Assembly (NCBI GenBank): GCA_033675265.1
Contig: JAUJYZ010000761.1
Coordinates: forward strand, 114,501-178,500
Direction of reading: 5' to 3'
Source of the DNA: Actinostola sp. cb2023
Taxonomy: Eukaryota > Cnidaria > Anthozoa > Actiniaria > Actinostolidae
DNA length: 64,000 bases
Both the position numbers and the translations under genes were made by a program. Shown piece after piece: positions 46,970 to 64,000 of this stretch; position 1 is the stretch's first letter; the number at the start of each line of letters is the position of its first letter. The notes beneath the pieces were generated by a model. The model had not been told where the DNA came from, made no database searches, and saw nothing but the letters and a program-made list of their open reading frames with translations.

Positions 46970-47290
46970 GCCATTTAACCTATAAATATATCGCCAGGTT
47001 TTTATTTTAACAATCTAATTGTTTTAGTAGAAACCAACTAGCATACTACCTTCGATTTTATACCAATATTTATTGATTTTTCGCTGTGTTTTTGTTCAAA
47101 ACGCCGGCTTTTTCGCTCAGTCACGGTCTATCACTCAATGAGTACATTAGCCAATCAGATTGCAGGATTCGTGATAGTATGCTATTTTGTTTCAACTAAG
47201 TTTCCATTAGTTAATTAGTATCATATATATTACACAGTAGATTTTAATTATAGAGATTTGCTATTTAGCGGGCAAATAAAATATTGATAG
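46970..47290. repeat. promoter-side duplication block R, first copy
   Basis: GTCAAATATGCCATTTAACC through AGAGATTTGCTATTTAG is repeated at 60500-60835. It ends about 55 bp before the ATG of the TLDc-domain gene. Confidence 0.85.
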
Positions 47291-47310
47291 ATTGAGTTTG
47301 GCATCGCACA

Positions 47311-47316
47311 TATAAA
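47311..47316 (+). promoter_or_regulatory. TATA box of the PAN-EGF-TLDc gene
   Basis: TATAAA 30 bp before the start codon. If used, the 5'UTR would be very short. It lies just outside the part of the promoter flank that is duplicated downstream. Confidence 0.4.
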
Positions 47317-47345
47317 CCCGAAAACAACCGCCGTTTGTAGCAAAG

Positions 47346-56468
<9,123 letters not shown>

Positions 56469-56469
56469 C

Positions 56470-56830
56470 GGCAGAAAACAAGGTCTGGTCTGCTGGACTG
56501 CTGTGCATAGCATATGAACTGCATTGAAATCAGTTATAACTCAAAATCTCACTGGTTTGAACTTTTTAAGATGTCATTTTACTTTCAGTATTTCATTTCT
56601 TCAGCTTTGTCATCAGTTTGCACGCTATAAAATATAATCATAAACTATCACTCATTAAAATATAAACCAGTGGTATAAACTGAACTAAACTACATCATAC
56701 AGCCGTTTCAATTTAAGGAGTAACGTTGACGCTAATTGCACTCAATTCTACCCTAGAGACCGAAAGGCAGCATGGGTAATTTTGATTGTTTGTTTGTTTT
56801 CTGTAACTGAGAAGGTATATTTACGCTGAT
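56470..56830. other. 3' flank of the TLDc gene
   Basis: Presumed 3'UTR and downstream flank. No further gene. Confidence 0.5.
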
Positions 56831-56835
56831 TTCAT

Positions 56836-57895
56836 CACCAACGAACATTAGTAGTGTTAGCAGAGACATCACAAGTCACCATCGTTGTGTCAAAATGTAC
56901 TTCATCACCAACGAACATTAGTCAAGTGTTAGCAGAGACATCACAAGTCACCATCGTTGTGAGAAAAAGGTACTTCATCACCAACGAACATTAGTAGTGT
57001 TAGCAGAGACATCACAAGTCACCATCGTTGTGAGAAAAGGTACTTTCTTGCATGATACTAGCAATGCTTATCTACCTGTATTTATGGGCAGAACAAAAAG
57101 CTTTGACTTTACGAATGTATTTCTTGCATGATACTAGCAATGCTTATCTATACCTGTATTCATGGGCAGACCAAAAAGCTTTGACTTTACGAATATATTT
57201 CTTGCATGATACTAGCAATGCTACCTGTATTTATGGGCAGACCAAAAAGCTTTGACTTTACGAAAGTATTTCTTGCATGATGCTAGCAATGCTACCTGTA
57301 TTTATGGGCAGACCAAAAAGCTTTGGCTTTACGAATGTATTTCTTGCATGATACAAGCAATGCTTATCTACCTGTATTTATGGGCAGACCAATAAGCTTT
57401 GACTTTACGAATGTATTTCTTGCATGATACTAGCAATGCTTATCTACCTGTATTTATGGGCAGACCAAAAAACCTTTGACTTTACGAATGTATTTCTTGC
57501 ATAGCAATGCTTATCTACCTGTATTTATGGGCAGACCAAAAAGCTTAAATGACTTTACGAATGTATTTCTTACATGATACTTAGCAATGCCGTATCTACC
57601 TGTATTTATGAGGAGACCAAAAAGCTTTGACTTTACGAATGTATTTCTTGCATGATACTAGCAATGCTTATCTACCTGTATTTATAGGCAGACCAATAAG
57701 CTTTGACTTTACGTATGTATTTCTTGCATGATACTAGCAATGCTTATCTACCTGTATTCTATTTGATTGTATGCATTAAACACTTTAAACAAATACTTGA
57801 GATCTGTTGGATCCGATTCTTGATTCTTGTAAACTGTTGACAGCTTGATTGGAGAATATATAGGAGCAAGAGAAACGGGTAAACATTTTGCAAAA
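56836..57895. repeat. 3'-side duplication block S, first copy (two tandem repeats)
   Basis: Three copies of a repeat of about 70 bp (CATCACCAACGAACATTAG...CATCGTTGTG) are followed by about nine copies of a repeat of about 76 bp (GCATGATACTAGCAATGC...GCAGACCAAAAAGCTTTGAC). The block ends with TTGATTGTATGCATTAAACA. It recurs at 60860-62690. Confidence 0.9.
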
Positions 57896-57899
57896 CAAA

Positions 57900-58440
57900 T
57901 AAACCATGTCTGTCTATTTCTCTCTGTCGGCGTTCTCAGTCATGCAGAACCGTGAGATACACACATATATTAAAAGAGGGACTCTTATACGTAAATCATT
58001 ATGTACGGCCCTGTACATGCCCCTGTTACACGTCCCCGCAACATTTTCATGGGTGTGTACATGTTGTAAATATGTTGCTGCTACATATAGCTAATCGCAT
58101 AATCGTTGTCGGGTTGAACAGCATGAAAGCTATGATCAAAAGGAATTCTGGGAAATAAAAACTCTCAAATCATCGTCGACCTTTTTATGCATACTTGTAG
58201 GATCTTAGTTAAATAGCTCATATACCTTCAAAACTACGAGAACATTGAATATACCTGTATGCATGTATTATGCGGGTCATGAACTGATTTCCCATCCATC
58301 ATTGCGGTCTCAGCTTTTATGATATATGATTTTCAACCCGACTCAACGATTATGCAATTAGTATATCTCCGCTACACATTCCCTTGTTGCTGCTGCATGT
58401 TTCTGGGACATGCCCTTGCTTCATGGCCCCTAGTGTGCGG
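57900..58440. other. no recognisable gene
   Basis: Spacer with short domain-less reading frames. Confidence 0.4.
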
Positions 58441-58444
58441 CCAC

Positions 58445-58555
58445 CTTTAAAGGTAACAACTAATTGCACCACAACCATTGAGAGGTTACCGATTATTATA
58501 GAGAACCTTTTCGGTTTCAAACTGGTCACTTTCCCCGGCGTACTTTTATATATTA
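58445..58555. repeat. duplication block T, first copy
   Basis: TTAAAGGTAACAACTAATTG through CCCCGGCGTACTTTT recurs at 62722-62822. Confidence 0.85.
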
Positions 58556-59301
58556 AAGGTAACAATTAATTCCACCTGCTCCTTTGCCTTCCAAATGAGT
58601 ATTAGAAATCTGACGTTGGAGTTTGCTAACTTTTGGAAATCTTTCTAAATTGTAGTTATGAACACAATGAAAAAATCTGCATATATGATCAGTGTTATTA
58701 TAAGTAATAATACCATGGCACAGAGGGATATTAGTGATTAAATGCCCCCTCAGCCTCGGCAGAGAAACAATAGCGCTAATTACAAACTTCAATAACTTCT
58801 TGTTGGAATGTATGAAATTAATCAGCTCGATTTGGTCTTACTTCAGGCGTTCTGTGCTAAACTACAACGTGAAATGCCTATGTTTGACGTTGCAAAGAGA
58901 AGGAGAACGTCAGTTCGTTATTTGTGCAGATAGTTGTTTTCAGTCAACCGGACCACAAAAAGACGATGTTATTCATCAAAGTTGGCGCAAATTTAGTGAA
59001 AAACACGAAAAAAGAAACAAATATGAAAACAATAGACAACAAAACACTTTATTCGAACTTCGTCGTCCTCACGTCCCCGTCCTCGATGCTTAAAGTCCCT
59101 ATTTAGTAAACGTCGGGTATTGTCGTCAGGTTGAAAATCATGAAAGCAATGACCAATGCGCTTTATTAATAGCGACATACCTGCAGTAGCACTTTCGGAA
59201 AGTATTCGCCGGAAGGTATTTGGAAATCATTCGGAAGGTATTCGGAAAGTATTCGGAAAGTATTCGGAAATATTTTTGTAGCCCCATGCACGAACATGTT
59301 A

Positions 59302-59512
59302 GAGTCGTTTTCGTATGAGTGCATGGGAAGTAGTTACGGTATGGTTCGTGCCGTAACGTAACCGTATCGCGCCATCATGATGCCGTATCCAAGCATTCTG
59401 ATTGGTTGAGCGATGATTTTGCGCGTTGTGATTGGTTGAATACAATGTCTTCGATTCCATACCGGGACCGTAACTCCGTGCCGTAGGTTTCCCACTCATA
59501 CGAAAACAACTC
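59302..59512. mobile_element. MITE, GAGTCGTTTTCGTATGAGTG family, copy 4
   Basis: Carried within the duplicated block Q (orthologous position to 45373-45548), with TA on both sides. It is longer than copy 2 because of an extra GTAACCGTATCGCGCCATCAT segment. Confidence 0.85.
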
Positions 59513-60085
59513 TATTAGCTATCCGCTTGTTAGTTAATTTAATTGCTTTGAACTTCAATTAACTTTATTTTGACACGGTAAATGGGTGGCTCAGTAAACT
59601 GTTTTTCAGACATGCCGTGTATTTCAGTTTTGTTCGAAAAAATGGACAAAAGCCTTATTTTTGAAACTAATATAGCAGCAACCCCTGATTCGGCAACGCC
59701 ATATTTTGTCTTGGTTTTCTACTCTTCATTACTCAAAAACAATCTTTTTGGCAATTTTACAAATCTATTAAACAAATTAAAGCTCAGCTGCAGTTGCTAA
59801 TATAATACTGTTCTAAACAAGATAGTAGTAATAATATATCCATTAATACATTAATGAAGACTTTTCTAATAACGCGATATGTTTACAACTTTAAATCGTT
59901 TCATTTCTTGTCTTTCGACTCGATCTACGAATTTGACTGATGATTTTATAATTTGCATGAATATTTCTTTGAGTATTTCATAAACAGTTATTGTGTTCAT
60001 ATAGAAGAAATGATCTATTTGAAGTTTGAAGCTTGCAAGAGACCGGCTGGGTTTTCTGTCAGCTATTTTATATTAATTAATAATG

Positions 60086-60226
60086 ATAATAGGACTGAGT
60101 GGAGTCCAATTCGGTCTGCAATCATACGAGTGATAAACAAAATTGGACGACCGCGTAGCGGGAGTCCAATTTGTTTATCACGAGTATGATTACAGACAGA
60201 ATTGGACGACACGAAGTCCTGTTACC
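60086..60226. mobile_element. hairpin element with GACCGCGTAGCGGGAGT loop, copy 2
   Basis: AGGACTGAGTGGAGTCCAAT...ATCATACGAGTGAT is mirrored by the right half ending GACACGAAGTCCT. The loop is identical to that at 35055-35198, while the arm sequence has changed in a compensatory way (GTGCAAT to GTCCAAT on both sides). Confidence 0.85.
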
Positions 60227-60859
60227 AATTAATCATAACTATTACAATTTCCGAGAAAAAAGATCTTCATGATAAACAATGCTGAAATGCCCCAAAACAA
60301 AGACATGTTTTGGTGAAAAAGCGAGAATAGTTAGTGAAACATTTCTTGAGCGCGCGCTCGATAGCGTAGCGATTGCGTGATAGCGCGCGCATTTTACTGA
60401 AAAGGTGTAATGTGATTGGCTCTTGCAACTGTCCGATTACAACTGTCCAATTAATGCTAAAATAGGATCAATCAGATTCGAGGAAATTGAAATAGTTATG
60501 ATTATGTCAAATATGTCATTTAACCTAAAAAATATATCGCCAGTTCTTTAGTACCATTAACGCCTAGGTTTTTACCAATCTAATTGTTTCAGTAGAAACC
60601 AACTAGCATACTACCTTCGATTTTATACCAATATTTATTGATTTTTCGTTTTGTTTTTGCTCAAAACGCCGGCTTTTTCGCTACTCACGGTCTATCACTC
60701 AATGAGTACATTAGCCAATCAGATTGCAGGATTCGTGATAGTATACTATTTTGTTTCTTCTAATTCTCATTACCATATATATTACACAGTAGATTTTAAT
60801 TATAGAGATTTGGTATTTAGAGTGCAAATTAGAAAAGCGTGAAATAGTACTAACAGTAA

Positions 60860-62690
60860 ACATTAGTAGTGTTAGCAGAGACATCACAAGTCACCATCGT
60901 TGTGACAAAATAAGGTACTTCATCACCAACGAACATTAGTTGTGTTAGCAGAGACATCACAAGTCACCATCGTTGTGACAATAGGTACTTCATCACCAAC
61001 GAACATTAGTAGTGTTAGCATGCAGAGACATCACAAGTCACCAACTACTTCATCACCAACGAACTTCAGTAGTGTTAGCAGATACCAAAAAAGCTGAACA
61101 CGTGATTAACCACGTGACAACAGTCTTTGAAAATTTACTTTAAAATGCGGTCGCGGTTTTAAGAACAGTGTAAAAACAAGCAATTGCATTAGTTGTCAAT
61201 GCTAGGGCTCTACACAACTGCGTTTGGATAACTTGTCTCTGATTTCTCTTAAGAGAGATATTTACGAAAATAGGTCACGTGACCATTTAGCCAGAATACG
61301 TCAATTTTCTCGATAACTAAAATTATGGGACAGGTTTTCCAAACGCTATCTTTTTTCATTAGTTGTCCTTAATGTTGTAGCATAAAAACTATTTCAGCAT
61401 ATCTTAAACTCGCGACCGCATATTTAAAAAACGAAATTTCACATGCCCAGGTCACGTGACCACTGGACGTCAGTATTTTTAGGACTAAATCATCAAACAT
61501 CTTGAATATAATATTATGCCTAAATATCGATGCCATAGAAATGAATCGTGGGTAATACTAAAAATAAACGTGATTTTGAGTGATGGCTTCATGAACCAGG
61601 CCTTAACATACTTGAGAGACATCACACGTCACCATCGTTGTGACAAAAGGTACTTCATCAACAATGCTTATTGGTGCAATGCTTATCTATCTGTATTTAT
61701 GGACAGACCAAAAAGCTTTGCCTTTACGAATGTATTTCTTGCATGATACTAGCAATGCTTATCTACCTGTATTTATCATGGGCAGACCAAAAAGATTTGA
61801 CTTTACTAATGTATTTCTTGCACGATACTAGCAATGCTTATCTACCTGTATTTATGGGCAGACCAAAAAGCTTTGCCTTTACGAATGTATTTCTTGCATG
61901 ATACTAGCAATGCTTATCTACCTGTATTTATCATGGGCAGACCAAAAAGATTTGACTTTACGAATGTATTTCTTGCACGATACTAGCAATGCTGATCTAC
62001 CTGTATTTATGGGCAGACCAAAAAGCTTTGACTTTATGGATGTATTTCTTGCACGATACTATCAATGCTTATCTACCTGTATTTATGGGCAGATCAAAAA
62101 GCTTTGACTTTATGGATGTATTTCTTGCACGATACTAGCAATGCTTATCTACCTGTATTTATTGGCTTACTAAAAAAATGTATTTCTTGCATGATGACTA
62201 GCAATGCCCTTATCTACCTTTATTTATGGGCAGACCAAAAAGCTTTGACTTTACGAATGTATTTCTTGCATGATACTAGCAATGCTTATCTACCTGTATT
62301 TATGGGCAGACTAATAAGCTTTGACTTTACGAATGTATTTATTGCATGATACTAGCAATGCTTATCTACCTGTATTTATAGGCAGACCAATAAGCTTTGA
62401 CTTTACGTATGTATTTATTGCATGATACTAGCAATGTTTATCTACCTGTATTCTATTTGATTGTATGCAATAAACACTTTAAACAAATACTTGAGATCTG
62501 TTGGATCCGATTCTTGATTCTTGTAAACTGTTGACAGCTTGATTGGAGAATATATAGGAACAAGGGAAGCGGGTAAACATTTTGCAAAAAAACGCTGACA
62601 ACAAACAAACAAACGAACGAACAAACAAACTTGGTTAGCCGAGTCAGCTTTCTATCATTCTGTGTCTGTTTATTTCTCTCTGCCTGGAAA
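60860..62690. repeat. 3'-side duplication block S, second copy
   Basis: Same two tandem repeats as 56836-57895, interrupted by an unrelated 540-bp segment (about 61085-61620) that contains four CACGTG palindromes. Confidence 0.85.
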
Positions 62691-62721
62691 AGTTTTCAGA
62701 ACGGAAGGTACACACATATAT

Positions 62722-62822
62722 TAAAGGCAACAACTAATTGCACCACAACCATCGAGAGGTTACCGATTATTATAGAGAACCTTTTCGGTTTCAAACTGGT
62801 CACTTTCCCCGGCGTACTTTTG
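62722..62822. repeat. duplication block T, second copy
   Basis: TTAAAGGCAACAACTAATTG through CCCCGGCGTACTTTTGCATG, matching 58445-58555. Confidence 0.85.
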
Positions 62823-62849
62823 CATGTTTTCCGAGGTCAACCGCTCAAC

Positions 62850-64000
62850 TGAGAAACAATAGTTTTCTAATTTCTACCAAAGTTCGGTAACTCGTTTACT
62901 TCAGTAAACCACGAAGTGTAAACACGGCGGACATCTCTCGCTTGTTACTACAAATTCTCTTTCAACCCAAATGGACGCCTGGACGCCTTAGGCAGACGAT
63001 TTTAAGAGTTTCTGTTGGTAATTAAACACACGAGATTTGACTTTCAGTATTTCTAATTTGATAGCACAAAAAGAAATACAAATATACAGTTAAACACCGA
63101 AAATGAAAACTCTTCTCCTAATTACGATATTGCCCCCACCCCACCCTGCTAAGAGTTTCTTTGCTTCTTCAGTCACAAAGAGTTCGGTGTCACGTGTTTA
63201 TTCAGAAAAATCAACAATTATTGTTTCAAACTTGTAATTCATCATTTCTTAATTAATAAATTCTGGAGATTGATATGAATAGTTTTGGTAATATTCCGTA
63301 TATACAAATATCTGAGCAATGACACGAACTCAACTGTAACGATTATAGGTGAATTGTCTTTGTATACAGCTATTTCAAAAAGGTTCACGGGACGAACGGA
63401 TAGTCAATGGCGATTGCACGACCGAAAGGAATTATGGGGATACAAAATTATTGATAAAAATGTTTTAAATTCTTTGTTTTCGCTACCTATAGGAACTCTG
63501 GTTACGTTTAGTACACATGCAAAGGAAAGGTGCAAAGGTTGACATTCTTTACTAAGCATTTATAAATAATTTTGTAGACCCATAGTTCCTTTCGTATAAT
63601 GTAGAAGTTTCATGACGAAATTATATATCTCTGCGAAGTTATGAACGATTTAAATTCTGGAAAAAAAAATTAAACGAGGCTTGTAACGCATGACGCGTTA
63701 TCATCCCCGATAACTTTTTGAGATTTTATCCTATACCATTGAAACTTTCCAGAAATGTTCTTTCAGACAAACTCTTTCAGATCATATAGGTTGTTTTGTA
63801 CCAGAAAGAAAGCAGCACGCATGATGAGTCAATTCCCGTTTGGTGATGAGTAACACAGATGGTCTACAGACGAGTGTAAATCAAATAAAAATTAATACAA
63901 TTAACATATTAGTAACCATTCTAGAATATGACAACAATTTTGTATCTTCAAAACCTTAGTTTTAATAAAAAAAAACTGGCAAGCTTTCGGGCTAAGCGCC
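62850..64000. other. no recognisable gene
   Basis: 62851-62915 matches the reverse complement of 12985-13060 (CTCGTTTACTTCAGTAAAC), a dispersed repeat. The 85-aa frame at 63285-63542 has no recognised family. Confidence 0.4.

Larger units (their letters stand above)
58567..60835. repeat. downstream copy of blocks P(end)-Q-P-R
   Basis: Matches 44320-44480, 44843-45552, 45553-46215 and 46970-47280 in the same order and orientation. It lacks the foldback element at 44535-44839. Its P-R spacer is different, with a hairpin element at 60086-60226. Confidence 0.85.

Noticed and set aside
57052..57255. Frames reading YLYLWADQKALTLR repeatedly (also at 61640-62349)
   Set aside because: Translations of the 76-bp tandem repeat; indels shift frames between units.
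58734..59106. 119-aa frame in block Q (and the 84-aa frame at 45005-45259)
   Set aside because: The two duplicate copies differ by frame-changing indels in this stretch, which argues against a conserved protein.

Overview
The window looks like nuclear DNA of an anthozoan cnidarian, most likely a stony coral or close relative. It is AT-rich and intron-rich, and genes are sparse among dense transposon-derived palindromes and simple repeats. The two best genes encode domain architectures familiar from coral skeletal and extracellular-matrix proteins: a galaxin-like di-cysteine protein, and a secreted protein combining a PAN/Apple-like segment, EGF domains and a TLDc domain. This taxonomic call is inference. 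No rRNA, mitochondrial, bacterial or viral genes were seen.

Layout. 1-2 kb holds a minus-strand, two-exon aminergic-like class A GPCR with a frameshift before TM7 and a degraded DRY motif. 2-20 kb is almost entirely repeats: a TA-flanked MITE, a 1.9-kb element with 80-bp inverted ends, a 1.4-kb foldback element with a clear 6-bp target duplication, a TTAA-flanked element, many short hairpins, and a deletion derivative keeping an acidic ORF. 20-28.3 kb holds a TATAGGGG array, a weak plus-strand multi-exon gene candidate (21.4-24.1 kb), a nested foldback complex (24.6-26.8 kb) and a TA-flanked MITE. 29.6-30.1 kb carries a two-exon gene for a 66-aa secreted basic peptide, followed by a 78-bp minisatellite. 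32-33.3 kb holds a LINE 3' end and a truncated start of a PIF1-like helicase gene. 34.7-37.8 kb is the minus-strand galaxin-like gene, with a decayed copy of its own first exon inside its intron. 38-43.5 kb is again repeats.

43.5-62.8 kb is the most structured part. A 7-exon plus-strand gene (47,346-56,468) sits inside flanks that are repeated downstream. The second copy of the flanks (58.56-62.83 kb) joins the promoter side directly to the 3' side with no gene between, a 'ghost' locus. The gene itself shows three local duplications: a duplicated calcium-binding EGF exon separated by 1.9 kb of (AGT)n, a duplicated half-exon plus 3' splice site that stays in frame, and about 14 tandem copies of an exon end plus 5' splice donor inside the TLDc domain.

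Coding calls rest on splice-phase agreement, domain motifs and signal peptides read by eye. Transposon calls rest on inverted repeats and flanking target duplications. Superfamily names are tentative.
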